From NCBI RefSeq assembly GCF_001562275.1, contig NZ_CP014303.1, positions 1-64,000 on the forward strand: DNA of 64,000 bases. Direction: 5' to 3'. The notes below the pieces were generated by a model. The model was not told the origin of the DNA, made no database searches, and saw only the letters and a list, made by a program, of their open reading frames with translations. Positions 17,778-27,325 of this stretch are shown here, in pieces. The position numbers and the translations under genes are program-made. Source of the DNA: Hymenobacter sp. PAMC 26628 (lineage in GTDB: Bacteria > Bacteroidota > Bacteroidia > Cytophagales > Hymenobacteraceae). The first letter of the stretch is position 1; the number at the start of each line of letters is the position of its first letter.

Positions 17778-18098
17778 ATGGAAGAGCCAGAACCGCAGCC
17801 ACCGCGGGAAAAAGTGAACAAGGAAGTAGTAAAACGCTTCCGTGCTACCCCCGAAGAGGTAAAGAAAATGGAAGCTAAGGCCAGCCAAGCAGGCCTCAGC
17901 TTTTCGGAGTATTGCCGACGGGTAGCCCTGGACAAGCAGATAGTTGAGCGGGTGCCTGTCGAACTACGCCGACAGCTGGGCGGGGCCGGCAACAACCTGA
18001 ACCAACTCACGAAGCTGGCCAATGCCGGCAAGCTGCCAGGCGTCGGCATTGAGGCGCTGAATGAACTAGTGAACCGCTTACTGGAGACGTTGCGATGA
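17778..18098 (+). CDS. MobC-like relaxosome accessory protein
   Basis: 106 residues from ATG 17778 (MEEPEPQPPREKVNKEVV). An in-frame upstream start at 17613 would cross the hairpin region and is less likely. It has a ribbon-helix-helix-like segment (VVKRFRATPEEVKKMEAKA, then GLSFSEYCRRVALDKQIV) and the MobC-type C-terminus (GNNLNQLTKLANAGKLPGVG). Such proteins bind oriT and help the relaxase nick. Its stop overlaps the relaxase start by 4 bp. Confidence 0.85.
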   Translation: MEEPEPQPPREKVNKEVVKRFRATPEEVKKMEAKASQAGLSFSEYCRRVALDKQIVERVPVELRRQLGGAGNNLNQLTKLANAGKLPGVGIEALNELVNRLLETLR

Positions 18099-19042
18099 TA
18101 GCCAAGACTGTTACCGGGAATGATTTTACGGGGGCCTTGGAGTACGGCGCGGGCTTGCGTTCCGACCGTATCAACAAGCAATCGGAGCTGCTAAGCGTGG
18201 CTAACGTGGGTAGCCAGGATGCGCGCCAGATTGCGGCCGAGATGCAGGCAGTGGCCAGCATGAGCAGCCGGATTCAGCAGCCGGTTTGGCACACGGTTTT
18301 GTCGTGGGCCCCTGGGGAGAAAGTCACCCGCGAGCAGAAGCTGAAAGCTGCGGCCCTCTACTGCGAGCTGATGGGCGCCAGCCTGGAGCGGCACCAGGTG
18401 GCGGTTTACGAGCATAAGGATAAGGAGCACCCCCACGTACACATCTACATCAACCGCGTGCCGATGGACGGTGGGGCGGCGCTCGACACGAGCCAGAACT
18501 ACGCCCGCAATGTGAAGGCTACCCTAAAGATTCGGGAGCAGCTGGGCCTGCAAGCGCTGCCCGAGCGCCGGCACACCACCAAAGACCTCGACCCCGGCAA
18601 GGAGGCGACGCGGGGCCACGTGCGCGAAGTGCTCACTGCCGCCCTGGCTGACCCACGCATCAACTCGCTCGAAAAGCTGGTGGCGCACCTCCAGGAAAAA
18701 GAGATTGAGCCCACGCTGAAGCGCGACGCCAAGGGCGTGCTGGTGGGTACCAGCTTTCGGTACCAGAAAACCAGCGTGAAGGGTAGCGATGTCGGGATAA
18801 AGGCCAAGCAACTGCGCGACCACTTTAGCCCATTCGGCCGCGAGGCCCTGCGCACGGCCGACCAGGCGCGGCCCGGTGCAGGCGGCCCAGACCCAGGCCG
18901 TGGCCAGGGTACAACGCCGGCCGCTGGCCAGGCCGGGCCGCTACTCAGCTTCGAGGAGGAGGGTAGCGAGGGCGCTGGCGTCGATGATGCCGAGCGCAAC
19001 GAAAATACGGCGAAGAAGCGTCGCCGGCGACCGGGCTTATAG
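18095..19042 (+). CDS. MOBP-family relaxase
   Basis: 315 residues. It has an N-terminal motif with possible catalytic Tyr (GNDFTGALEYGAG) and the metal-binding HPHVHIYINRV near residues 110-120 (HxH plus upstream His), the hallmark of MOBP relaxases that nick oriT and lead DNA into the recipient. The last ~50 residues are Gly/Pro/Ala-rich and end in the basic tail KKRRRRPGL, shared in form with three other proteins here. Coupled to the MobC-like gene. Confidence 0.92.
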   Translation: MIAKTVTGNDFTGALEYGAGLRSDRINKQSELLSVANVGSQDARQIAAEMQAVASMSSRIQQPVWHTVLSWAPGEKVTREQKLKAAALYCELMGASLERHQVAVYEHKDKEHPHVHIYINRVPMDGGAALDTSQNYARNVKATLKIREQLGLQALPERRHTTKDLDPGKEATRGHVREVLTAALADPRINSLEKLVAHLQEKEIEPTLKRDAKGVLVGTSFRYQKTSVKGSDVGIKAKQLRDHFSPFGREALRTADQARPGAGGPDPGRGQGTTPAAGQAGPLLSFEEEGSEGAGVDDAERNENTAKKRRRRPGL

Positions 19043-19164
19043 GCCAAAATCACCTAGCCGTCACCTAACAAGACGGCCACCAGAGCGCCAGCAAGGCAGG
19101 TTCTAGGGCTTCCAATCACATACCCACTACCTAAGATTTCCTCTCACCCCTCACCCTAATCCTT

Positions 19165-21177
19165 ATGGAAGATGAACGCGCAATGCGTAAAATCATGGAC
19201 TTTATGCGCCTGATTAGCGTCGCCCTGGTGCTGCTGCACCTGTACTACTACTGCTACGGTTACTTTACTCAGCAGCATCTTACGGCCGCCTGGCTGGGCA
19301 ATATTCTGGCCCGATTCAGCACGAAAACGGCCCTGTTTTACGCGCCCTACGTGACCAAGGGGGCCGCCGCTGTGTTTTTGACGCTCTCCTGCCTGGGCAC
19401 GCGGGGCAAGCTCAGCGAAACGCAGACCTGGCCGCCCATCCTGGTGTACCTGGTGCTCGGGGCCGGGGTGTTTTTCGGCAACGGTTTCCTGCTCGCCTTG
19501 CCCGCCGCCCCGGCCCTGGTCACGGCGCTGTATGCCGGCACTACGGCGCTGGGATTTCTGCTGCTGCTGCGCGCCGGCAATCTGCTGAGTCGGATGCTGA
19601 AAGTGAACCTTATGGGCGACATTTTCAACCTGGAAAATGAGACGTTCCCGCAGGAGGAGCGCAAGATGGAAAACGAGTACTCGGTGAACCTGCCCACCAG
19701 CTACCAGCTCCAAAAGAAGCAGCGCAAGGGCTGGGTGAACATCGTCAACCCGTTCCGGGGTACGGTGGTGTATGGCACGCCGGGCTCGGGCAAGACCTTC
19801 GCGGTCATCAACCAATTCATCAAGCAGCACCTCAACAAGGGCTTTTCGATGTACGTGTACGACTTCAAGTTTCCCGACCTGAGCACCATCGTGTACAATG
19901 AGCTGCTGAAGAACCAGGACAAGTACGCCGAGCCGGTGCAATTCTACGTCATCAACTTCGACAATCCGACCAAGAGCCACCGCTGCAACCCGCTGCTGCC
20001 CTCGATGATGACCGATATTGTCGATGCCTACGAATCGGCGGCCACCATCATGCTGAACCTCAACAAGACGTGGATTCAGAAACAGGGCGATTTCTTCGTC
20101 GAATCGCCCATCAACTTCGTGGCCGCCATCATCTGGTTTCTGAAAATCTACGAGGGGGGTAGGTACTGCACCTTCCCCCACATGATTGAATTTCTGGGCC
20201 GCAAGTACGAGGAGATGTTCCCCATTCTGGGCTCCTATTCCGAGATTGAAAACTACGTGCGGCCCTTCATCGATGCGTTCGACGGCGACGCCCGCGAGCA
20301 GCTGGAAGGCCAGATTGCCTCGGCCCGCATTCCGCTCAGCCGCATGGCCAGCCCGCAGCTCTACTGGGTGATGAGTGGCAACGATTTCACGCTCGACATC
20401 AATAACCCCGACGAGCCGAAGGTGCTCTGCGTGGGCAACAACCCCGACCGGGAGGTGATATACGGGGCCGCCCTGGGTCTCTATAATGCCCGCCTCGTGA
20501 AGCTGGTCAACAAGAAGCACAAGCTCAAGTCGTCCATCATCATTGACGAGCTGCCGACGATTTACTTCAAAGGCTTGGATAAGCTCATTGCCACGGCCCG
20601 CAGCAACAAAGTGAGCACCTGCCTGGGTATTCAGGATAAATCTCAGCTGGACCGCGACTACGGCAAAGCAGAATCGACGGTAATCCAGAACACGCTCGGC
20701 AACGTAGTTTCCGGCCAGGTGACGGGCGAGAGTGCCGAGGCGCTATCCAAGCGGTTTGGGCGTATCTTGCAGAAACGCCAGTCGCTGAGTATCAATAGTA
20801 AGGACACGAGCAGCAGCATTTCAACGCAGCTCGATAGCATGATTCCGGCCAGTAAGATATCGGGCCTCACGCAGGGTACTTTCGTGGGGGCCGTGGCCGA
20901 CAATTTTGGGGAGGAAATAGAGCAAAAGGTATTTCACGCCAAGATTTTAGTGGACGTAGCCAAGATAAAACGTGAAGAGGAGGCTTACCAACCTATCCCC
21001 GACATCACTAGTTTTGCGAATTCCGCGACAGGGGAGGACGAGACAGAACAAATAATCCGCGCTAACTACAACACTATCAAGGCCGATATTGCCGCTATGG
21101 TTGTGAGCGAGCTAAGCCGGATTAAACGTGACCCTCTTCTGACGCATCTAGTGAAAAGTAAACCCGCGAAGGCATGA
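19165..21177 (+). CDS. Type IV coupling protein (VirD4/TraG family)
   Basis: 670 residues. An N-terminal membrane domain (about four helices within residues 10-150) is followed by Walker A YGTPGSGKTF near 205-214, Walker B SIIIDELPTIYFKG near 455-470 and the family motif SNKVSTCLGIQDKSQLDRDYG. It recruits the relaxosome and other substrates to the channel and pumps DNA. It lies 122 bp after the relaxase; that gap holds no gene. Its stop overlaps the next gene start (ATGATAA). Confidence 0.92.
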   Translation: MEDERAMRKIMDFMRLISVALVLLHLYYYCYGYFTQQHLTAAWLGNILARFSTKTALFYAPYVTKGAAAVFLTLSCLGTRGKLSETQTWPPILVYLVLGAGVFFGNGFLLALPAAPALVTALYAGTTALGFLLLLRAGNLLSRMLKVNLMGDIFNLENETFPQEERKMENEYSVNLPTSYQLQKKQRKGWVNIVNPFRGTVVYGTPGSGKTFAVINQFIKQHLNKGFSMYVYDFKFPDLSTIVYNELLKNQDKYAEPVQFYVINFDNPTKSHRCNPLLPSMMTDIVDAYESAATIMLNLNKTWIQKQGDFFVESPINFVAAIIWFLKIYEGGRYCTFPHMIEFLGRKYEEMFPILGSYSEIENYVRPFIDAFDGDAREQLEGQIASARIPLSRMASPQLYWVMSGNDFTLDINNPDEPKVLCVGNNPDREVIYGAALGLYNARLVKLVNKKHKLKSSIIIDELPTIYFKGLDKLIATARSNKVSTCLGIQDKSQLDRDYGKAESTVIQNTLGNVVSGQVTGESAEALSKRFGRILQKRQSLSINSKDTSSSISTQLDSMIPASKISGLTQGTFVGAVADNFGEEIEQKVFHAKILVDVAKIKREEEAYQPIPDITSFANSATGEDETEQIIRANYNTIKADIAAMVVSELSRIKRDPLLTHLVKSKPAKA

Positions 21178-21542
21178 TAAATAGAGAACAGATAGGTAAG
21201 AGACTCGCCCAGCTGCGCGACGAGTTGGCTTGCCCAGGGGAGGATGCCTGGTCGCAGGTGCGCCTGGCGGAGGAAACCGGCCTCACGCGCAACGTGGTGG
21301 CCCGCCTGGAGCAAACCTTCTCGGGTAGTATCGAGGTCTGCCTAACTATTCTCTTTTTTTATCACCAGCGGGGCTACAATATAAGCTGGATTATCCTCCC
21401 TGATAATACAACGGTTTCAAAGATGGCATTAAGTGATACTACGCGAGCCATTGATGCGCATCTGGTAGAATCAAAATTAGCAGAATTTAAGCAACTACTT
21501 GCTAAAGAAGTAGATAGTTTGTTAGAATGCTTAACAACGTAG
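21174..21542 (+). CDS. XRE-like helix-turn-helix protein
   Basis: 122 residues. The N-terminal part reads as a Cro/CI-type DNA-binding domain (IGKRLAQLRDEL, then VRLAEETGLTRNVVARLEQ), followed by a hydrophobic linker and a helical C-terminus. Coupled by a 4-bp overlap to the coupling protein, so it is co-transcribed with the mobilisation genes and may regulate them. A composition shift to AT-rich codons occurs in its last third. Confidence 0.7.
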   Translation: MINREQIGKRLAQLRDELACPGEDAWSQVRLAEETGLTRNVVARLEQTFSGSIEVCLTILFFYHQRGYNISWIILPDNTTVSKMALSDTTRAIDAHLVESKLAEFKQLLAKEVDSLLECLTT

Positions 21543-21615
21543 TTTATAAAATGATTCTCTAATGAGAAATAAAACGATTAACTATTGAAAAATGAGAATT
21601 CAGGTTTAGGCTTGG

Positions 21616-21623
21616 TATATTTG
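21616..21623 (+). promoter_or_regulatory. Candidate -7 box of the DUF3945 gene
   Basis: TATATTTG matches TAnnTTTG and lies 57 bp before the ATG at 21681 in an AT-rich 138-bp gap. No clear -33 element at the usual spacing. Confidence 0.35.
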
Positions 21624-21680
21624 TTTCTAGTAGCCCTTGGAAGGCCGGGGTGAGAATGCAACTAACTTACTAACAGCACT

Positions 21681-24209
21681 ATGTCTGAGCAGAATGAACA
21701 AAAGGTCGGGAGTGGGCAGCAGGTTACCCCACCTGCTGCTTCGCCCACCACTTTAGAAGAAACCCGCCGCCAGTTTGTAGAAGCTGCGGACTGGGCCAGA
21801 ATACCCCTGCTAGCGACTGATGGCACCGGCAAAGCCAATACGCAGATGCAGGATATAGCCGCTGCCGTAGAGCAGGGCGCGGCGCTGACCCCCAAGCAGG
21901 TGCAGCAGACCAAGGATGCTATTAAGTTGCTCGATAGCAACGAGATTGTTAACACACGCCCCATTCTGCAACAGCTAAAAAACAGCTTTGCGGTGCTGGT
22001 TAGTCCCGAAGAAAAGCAGCAGGTGCAACAGCAAGCCGCGCCGGCCGCTAAGGTGGCCAGCCGAGCCCCTGCGCCAACGCAGCCGCCAGTACAGGAGGCG
22101 GCCAAAGCAGCCCCGGCCCCCGCGCAGATAAAGCCCGCCACTAGGCCAGCGGCCAAGACGAAGGTGGCGGGTGATGACCGCGACGACTTTATCCGCAATG
22201 CCCTGCCGGTGGCCGCCGCCCTGCGCAAGAGTGGCAAGCCCGAGGAAGCGAAGCAACTGGAGCTGGTGGCCAACGCCATCCTGCAAACGAAGTCGATGGA
22301 GCAGGCCCCGGCGCCGGCCCAAGCCCAGGCCCCCGCCAAAGAAGAGTCGATAAAAGACCTGCTGGCCAACGTTTACAAAGCCATCGACCAGGACCCGGCT
22401 TTGAAAAACATGCCGGAGGCCAAAGACCTGCGGCGGGCCGGCAACAAGCTGGACAAGGACGGAATGCTCAATATCACCGTTCGCAACGGGGTAGTGGTGA
22501 GCTTCGTCAGCAACTTTACCGACAATTTCACCCGCACCCAGCAGCTGGGCACGGCGAAGCCCGCGCCGAAGCCTACCGTGACCCAGGACGCGCCCGCACC
22601 TAGTGCCGCTGCTCAGCCGGTGGAGGCCCCCGCCGCCCAGGTAGCCGCGCCCGCGCCACAGCCTGCCCCCGCGCAGCAAGAGTCCCCGAAGTTCCAGGCT
22701 TACCCCGCCTACGACAGCTATGCGCCTTCGACCGAAACGGGCATCATCGAAAGCCGCAAGGCGGTGGGCCAGGCAAGCCCACAGCTAAACGTGGCCATTA
22801 CCAGTCAGGGGGAGTTCGGTATCAACCCGCAGGTGAATCAGCAGCGGCTCATTGGCGACGGCATTGCCAGCCTGGGCAAGTTCTTTGATTACCAGCTGCC
22901 CACGTCGGGCCACAAGATTGCCCACGTCGGGCTAGCCGAGCCGGGCCAGATGAAGCAGACGGAGAAGGGCTGGGAGGTAGTGACTAAGGGCAAACTTGCC
23001 CTGACCGATACTCAGGGCAACGTATTCAAGCCGGAGGTAGGTCCCGCGCAACAAATAGCGCCCACGCCAGCCGCCGCGGTGGCCAAAGAGGCCCCGGCCG
23101 TTGCCCAGGCTGCGCCAGCGCCGGCGGCCCCGAGCCGTGGAGAAATTATCTACTCCGCTGCCCCGCCCATGTCGGATGGTGTTATTCGAAAGGATGTGCT
23201 GAGCCGCCAGCCCGCGCACTACTCCATATTTCAGATTCAGGTAAACCCCCAGGATAGCAACCGCGCCATTTTGCTGCCAGCTCCCGGTGCCGATGGGCGC
23301 CTGGTGAACTCGCTGCGGGATAGCATGGATAACGCTTACCACCTGAGTGGCCGGCCCGAGCCTGGTAAAACCTTCTTGGCCGTTGAGACGCCTACCCAGC
23401 TGGAACGCACGGCCGACGGCTGGCGCGTGACGGAAAAAGGCCTCGTAGGCTTCAGCGCGACCGAGACGGTGTACCAGGCGCAGCAGCCCGCTCCGGTGCA
23501 GCACCAGGCTCCGCAGGTCGCCTCGCAGCCCACGCCGGCGGCCCAGTTCACGCGGGCCGATATTTCGGCTGAGGAGCTAGCTAAGGTGGGTGTGCAGGTG
23601 GCTGATTTGGAAAAGTCGGGCCAGCTGCAAAAATTACTGGAAGGAAAAAAGACGGACCTGCTGCCATTTGTGCTACCAACCTCCGATGGGGTAGCCGTGC
23701 CCTTCGAGGCCAAGCTCGTGCTGCAACGCGACGCCCAGGGCGTGGCGAGCCTGCGGGTGGACTTGCCCAAGCATGAGCTGGAGATTCCCAAGCAGATTCT
23801 GGGCAAGGAAATCACGCCGGCCATGCAGGTGCAGTTGCAGGCCAACGGCGTGGTACCGCTGGCCGAGGGCTTCCAGGATGGCAAAGGCCAGTCATTTGCC
23901 GCCTACCTGGCCGTTGACAAAGAAATGAAGCGCGTGGTGGCCGTGCGCCGCGACGGCATCACGGTGCCCCAGGAGGTGCACGGCGTGAAGCTGAGCGCCG
24001 AGCAAGCCAAGCAGCTGCTTGAAGGCCGCCCGACGCGCATTGAGGGCATGACCAACAGCAAGCAGCAGCTGGTCGATGCCACGGTGCAGCTCGACCCTTT
24101 AGCCCGCAAGCTCACGTTCCGCGACTCGCAGCCCCGCGCCGCGCAGGAGCAAAACCAGAACCAGAACTACACCCAGGAGCCAGCACGCCGGCGCGGCGTG
24201 CGCTTGTAG
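21681..24209 (+). CDS. DUF4099/DUF3945-type conjugative element protein
   Basis: 842 residues, rich in Ala, Pro and Gln. It has an N-terminal helical part, repeated beta modules in the middle (for example LNVAITSQGEFGINPQ and FQIQVNPQDSNRAILLP), and a C-terminal region typical of DUF4099 plus DUF3945 (ELAKVGVQVADLEKSGQLQK; KEITPAMQVQLQANGVVPL; GVKLSAEQAKQLLEGRPT). These proteins are common on Bacteroidota conjugative elements, often beside Toprim primases and topoisomerases; the exact role is unproven. It ends PARRRGVRL, the basic tail shared with the relaxase, primase and Fic protein. Confidence 0.8.
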   Translation: MSEQNEQKVGSGQQVTPPAASPTTLEETRRQFVEAADWARIPLLATDGTGKANTQMQDIAAAVEQGAALTPKQVQQTKDAIKLLDSNEIVNTRPILQQLKNSFAVLVSPEEKQQVQQQAAPAAKVASRAPAPTQPPVQEAAKAAPAPAQIKPATRPAAKTKVAGDDRDDFIRNALPVAAALRKSGKPEEAKQLELVANAILQTKSMEQAPAPAQAQAPAKEESIKDLLANVYKAIDQDPALKNMPEAKDLRRAGNKLDKDGMLNITVRNGVVVSFVSNFTDNFTRTQQLGTAKPAPKPTVTQDAPAPSAAAQPVEAPAAQVAAPAPQPAPAQQESPKFQAYPAYDSYAPSTETGIIESRKAVGQASPQLNVAITSQGEFGINPQVNQQRLIGDGIASLGKFFDYQLPTSGHKIAHVGLAEPGQMKQTEKGWEVVTKGKLALTDTQGNVFKPEVGPAQQIAPTPAAAVAKEAPAVAQAAPAPAAPSRGEIIYSAAPPMSDGVIRKDVLSRQPAHYSIFQIQVNPQDSNRAILLPAPGADGRLVNSLRDSMDNAYHLSGRPEPGKTFLAVETPTQLERTADGWRVTEKGLVGFSATETVYQAQQPAPVQHQAPQVASQPTPAAQFTRADISAEELAKVGVQVADLEKSGQLQKLLEGKKTDLLPFVLPTSDGVAVPFEAKLVLQRDAQGVASLRVDLPKHELEIPKQILGKEITPAMQVQLQANGVVPLAEGFQDGKGQSFAAYLAVDKEMKRVVAVRRDGITVPQEVHGVKLSAEQAKQLLEGRPTRIEGMTNSKQQLVDATVQLDPLARKLTFRDSQPRAAQEQNQNQNYTQEPARRRGVRL

Positions 24210-24224
24210 CCTGCCCGACTAGAC

Positions 24225-24264
24225 CAGAAAATCAGCCCTTGCGGATGCAGGGGCTGATTTTCTG
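24225..24264 (+). terminator. Rho-independent-like terminator
   Basis: Perfect 14-bp stem (CAGAAAATCAGCCC with GGGCTGATTTTCTG), 12-nt loop, 15 bp past the stop of the DUF3945 gene. The T-run is part of the stem. Confidence 0.75.
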
Positions 24265-24287
24265 TTATTACCCTACTTCTCTTTCAC

Positions 24288-25691
24288 ATGCAACAGCCCC
24301 GCGAACCTGAACTCAATTTTAATCAAGTCAAGAAGGACATCAACTTGGTTGATTTAGTGCTCACCCTCGGCTACCAGCACAACCGGGCTAAAAGCGGCGC
24401 GGATATCGAAAAAGGCAAGTTTCACACCTTCGATTACAAGGGAAAGTCTGGGCTAGACCAGGTGATTATTTATAAGGCACCCTCGGGCGACTACCTCTAC
24501 TTCAACCGGGCCGATGACCGCGACAAAGGGAGCGTCATTGACTTCCTCAAGCACCGCATCGAGAATCCACGCATCGATGGGATTACTGCCGCCCCCGGCA
24601 AGAATATCTGGGCCAGCGTGATTGAAAACGCCAAGCGCTTCCTGAACCTGCCGGCTGCGGAGCGCCACACCAGCCACCAGTTGCAGCAGCGCACCGAGCC
24701 GGTGCAGCGCGGCGACAGCTACGTGCCCGATTTCCTGCGCCTGACAACACCCCTCACCGATACAGCCTATTTGAATGCGCGGGGTCTGAGCCCCGAGACG
24801 CTGGCCAGCCCCTTGTTTGCCGGGCGCATTCTGAACCACGTGCACACCGGGGTGAGCAAGGATGGCCGCGCGTACAAGTTCGTCAATACCGCGTTTCCGC
24901 AGCTGTATAAGGACAGTATTGTCGGGCTGGAAATCAAGGCCAACGGGTTTAAGGGCCAGGCCGCTGACTCCCTCAATTCGTCGGCTCTGTGGCTCTCCAA
25001 TACGAATTCCAGAACTACCACGCTGGTGGTCGCCGAGAGCGCCATCGACGCGCTTTCGCATTACCAGCTCAAGCAGCCCACCAACGCGCTGTACGCCTCC
25101 ACCTCGGGTCAGCTGACCGATAATAAGGTGACGGAAATCAAGCACCTGGTCGAGAACCACAACCTTAAAACGGTGAAGCTGGCGCTCGATAATAACCTGG
25201 AGGGGCATGTATTTGATACTCGCCTGATTGTGGGCCTGGCGCGCCCCGCCACCCCGATGGGCATTGTGCGCACCTTGCCCGGTTTGCTAACGGTGGCCAT
25301 CCACTCGGTGCAGGACGAGCCCATCAGCAAGCTGCACCGCGAGGCGAAGGCCTACAACCAGCGCGTGACAGACGAGTACCGCAAAGTAGCCGGCCCAGAG
25401 GGGCCCGCGTCGCCCACGCTGGAGGCCGAGCTAATCAAAGCCGGTAGGGTAGGGGACCACAGCTACCAGTTCCACGTGCCCAAGCGACTCGAAACGCTGG
25501 CTTTCTTCAACCAGGCGCTCATCAATGTTTTTCCGATGGTGGCCAAGCTGGAGCTGGATAAGTCACGGGCCAACGACTGGAACGACGAGTTGAAAAACAG
25601 CCTGAAGGCCCCCAAAAACGTGGTGGCCCCGGAGCCGGACCTAGGCAAAGAGCCCCCCGCGCCGACTGTGCGCCGTGGCCCTCGCCTGTAG
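24288..25691 (+). CDS. DUF3991/Toprim primase-like protein
   Basis: 467 residues. The N-terminal zinc-ribbon-like/DUF3991 region (IDGITAAPGKNIWASVIENA; YLNARGLSPETL) precedes a Toprim core (TLVVAESAIDALSHYQ, Glu of the catalytic pair; then VKLALDNNLEGHVFD). Plasmid primases of this class prime the transferred strand and can travel to the recipient. The C-terminus is VRRGPRL, the shared basic tail. It follows the DUF3945 gene after a terminator and so probably has its own promoter in 24265-24287 or partial readthrough. Confidence 0.82.
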   Translation: MQQPREPELNFNQVKKDINLVDLVLTLGYQHNRAKSGADIEKGKFHTFDYKGKSGLDQVIIYKAPSGDYLYFNRADDRDKGSVIDFLKHRIENPRIDGITAAPGKNIWASVIENAKRFLNLPAAERHTSHQLQQRTEPVQRGDSYVPDFLRLTTPLTDTAYLNARGLSPETLASPLFAGRILNHVHTGVSKDGRAYKFVNTAFPQLYKDSIVGLEIKANGFKGQAADSLNSSALWLSNTNSRTTTLVVAESAIDALSHYQLKQPTNALYASTSGQLTDNKVTEIKHLVENHNLKTVKLALDNNLEGHVFDTRLIVGLARPATPMGIVRTLPGLLTVAIHSVQDEPISKLHREAKAYNQRVTDEYRKVAGPEGPASPTLEAELIKAGRVGDHSYQFHVPKRLETLAFFNQALINVFPMVAKLELDKSRANDWNDELKNSLKAPKNVVAPEPDLGKEPPAPTVRRGPRL

Positions 25692-25802
25692 AAGTTCTTC
25701 TTATCAAAGGTCTAATTTACACGCTAAGCACCAAAGAGTAAGCAGGCGTAGCCCTAGGCTCTGAATCTGCCTCAGTGCCCCCTACAGCAATGCCCATCTC
25801 AG

Positions 25803-25834
25803 AAAGACCTTGCCGCTTCGGTAGGGTCTTTTTT
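25803..25834 (+). terminator. Rho-independent terminator
   Basis: AAAGACC pairs with GGTCTTT around a CCGCTTCGG apex, followed by a T-run (TCTTTTTT). It closes the mobilisation/primase block. Confidence 0.7.
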
Positions 25835-25853
25835 ATGAAACGTGGACCAGGAA

Positions 25854-25869
25854 TTTTGCAATTGTAAAA
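25854..25869. repeat. Dispersed 16-bp palindrome, copy 1
   Basis: TTTTGCAATTGTAAAA. First of nine intergenic copies (consensus TTTT-R-CAATTG-Y-AAAA). This one lies between the terminator and the ardC promoter region. Confidence 0.85.
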
Positions 25870-25900
25870 AGGAGGCAACTTATAAAATCTATCCTTTGGG

Positions 25901-25996
25901 CGGGTGGCCGGGCTGTCCAGGGCTCCGCTTCGCTGCGGTGCTGCGCACAGCTCCCGCTGGTCGCTCCCTTCCCATCCCTACCGCGAACAAAGGAAG
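25901..25996. repeat. About 95-bp GC-rich direct repeat, copy 1
   Basis: Nearly identical to 41902-42002 (same orientation, only a few changes), including GTCCAGGGCTCCGCTTCGCT and CGCTCCCTTCCCATCCCTAC. It lies upstream of the ardC promoter module at the same relative place as copy 2 before the gene at 42217. No reading frame explains it. Confidence 0.85.
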
Positions 25997-26047
25997 GTTC
26001 AGATAGCAGGTGTTAGTGACTACAACAATCCGCATTGACTGGAAAAG

Positions 26048-26190
26048 AGAACAAAAGGGGAAAAAATCACTAACCATGCCATAAAAAGATGTAGAAAATA
26101 CCTAAATAAAGATGTAATTTATGCAACATTAAAAAGGTGTTTTGCGTTTGATAAGTATAAGTAGCAAGCACAAAACCAACACTTTAAACC
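26048..26190 (+). promoter_or_regulatory. Shared promoter module, copy 1 (ardC)
   Basis: Contains ACAAAAGGGGAAAAAA, two AAAGATGTA boxes (26086-26094 and 26108-26116), TATGCAACATT, and GCGTTTGATAAGTATAA before the ATG. The same order and near-same sequence precede the genes at 27326, 42217 and 43549. Confidence 0.75.
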
Positions 26191-27102
26191 ATGAAAAGCG
26201 CCGCACCCTTTGCCCCCCGCACCGACGTTTACGAAGTGATTACTAACCGCATTATTCTTGCGCTAGAGAACGGCGTAACGCCGTGGAAGCAGGGCTGGAA
26301 CGCGGCCCACGGTGCCCCCCGGAACTACCGGAGCAAGCGCGTTTACCAGGGCATCAACGCCTTTTTGCTGGGGATGCTGAAATACGAGCAGGCGTATTTT
26401 TTGACCTTTAATCAAGCCCGCGAGTTGGGCGGCTGCGTGCGTAAAGGAGAGAAGGGGATGCCGGTCGTTTTCTACAAGGTAGGTAAGAAGGAGGACGCGA
26501 AAGGCCAGGAGAAGAAGGTAGCCATCTTGCAGTATTCCACCGTCTTTAACATTGCGCAGATTGACGGGGTAGCGTGGAGGTTGCCCGAGCTGCCCAGCCG
26601 GGAGCACACGCCCCAGGAGGCAGCCGAGCAGATACTAACCGGCTACGTGGGCGGCCCCCGCATCAACCACGGCGGCAGCGAAGCCTTTTACCGCACGAGT
26701 ACCGACCTAGTGACTATGCCTGAGGCAAGCAACTTTCACACGGCCGAGGACTATTATTTGACTTTCTTTCACGAGTTGGCCCACAGCACTGGCAACAGCA
26801 AGCGCCTTGACCGCGCCACGCTCACTGAGAAGGCCGATTTTGGGAGCGAGACCTACGCCAAGGAAGAATTAGTAGCCGAGCTGAGCGCCGCCTTTTTGGG
26901 CAATGCGGCCGGCATCGATATGAGCCTGACCCTGCCCAGCAGCGCCAGCTATATAGCTAACTGGTTGCAGGCCCTTCGCAACGATAAGCGCCTGGTTATT
27001 TCCGCCGCCAGCCAGGCACAGAAGGCCGCAAACCACATTCTAGGAGTAGTGCCCAGCTACGAAGCCGGCGAGGCAGCCGAGCCTACCGAAGCCCCAGAGT
27101 AG
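26191..27102 (+). CDS. ardC: ArdC-like antirestriction protein
   Basis: 303 residues. The N-terminal ArdC single-strand DNA-binding domain (DVYEVITNRIILALENGVTP, WKQGW, GINAFLLGM) is followed by a zinc-metallopeptidase-like domain with HELAH at about 194-198 and a downstream Glu (KEELVAELSAAFLG). ArdC proteins protect incoming plasmid DNA from restriction. It is the first gene after the primase block, under the shared promoter module, consistent with early expression in the recipient. Confidence 0.9.
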   Translation: MKSAAPFAPRTDVYEVITNRIILALENGVTPWKQGWNAAHGAPRNYRSKRVYQGINAFLLGMLKYEQAYFLTFNQARELGGCVRKGEKGMPVVFYKVGKKEDAKGQEKKVAILQYSTVFNIAQIDGVAWRLPELPSREHTPQEAAEQILTGYVGGPRINHGGSEAFYRTSTDLVTMPEASNFHTAEDYYLTFFHELAHSTGNSKRLDRATLTEKADFGSETYAKEELVAELSAAFLGNAAGIDMSLTLPSSASYIANWLQALRNDKRLVISAASQAQKAANHILGVVPSYEAGEAAEPTEAPE

Positions 27103-27115
27103 CCCAAGGGCAGCA

Positions 27116-27141
27116 GTCCGGCCGGAGTCATCCGGCCGGAC
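27116..27141 (+). terminator. Hairpin after ardC
   Basis: Perfect arms GTCCGGCCGG and CCGGCCGGAC with a 6-nt loop, 13 bp past the ardC stop. There is no T-run, so termination is only likely. Confidence 0.5.
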
Positions 27142-27166
27142 CCAGGGCAGGCAAACAAGAGGAAGA

Positions 27167-27182
27167 TTTTGCAATTGTAAAA
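27167..27182. repeat. Dispersed 16-bp palindrome, copy 2
   Basis: TTTTGCAATTGTAAAA just before the second promoter module. Confidence 0.85.
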
Positions 27183-27184
27183 AA

Positions 27185-27325
27185 GGAACAAGAGGGAGAA
27201 AAGCCACTTTTCGTGCCAAAAAAGATGTAAAAACTACGTAAATAAAGATGTATTTTGTGCAACTTTATAGGAGCATTATTCGTTTAGTATATATAAGCAA
27301 CCTGCAAATAAACAGTCTTTTAACT
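27185..27325 (+). promoter_or_regulatory. Shared promoter module, copy 2
   Basis: AAAGATGTA boxes at 27221-27229 and 27244-27252 (23-bp pitch), then TGCAACTTTATAGG and CGTTTAGTATATATAAGC, ending at the ATG at 27326. It lacks the 95-bp GC-rich repeat seen upstream of copies 1 and 3. Confidence 0.75.
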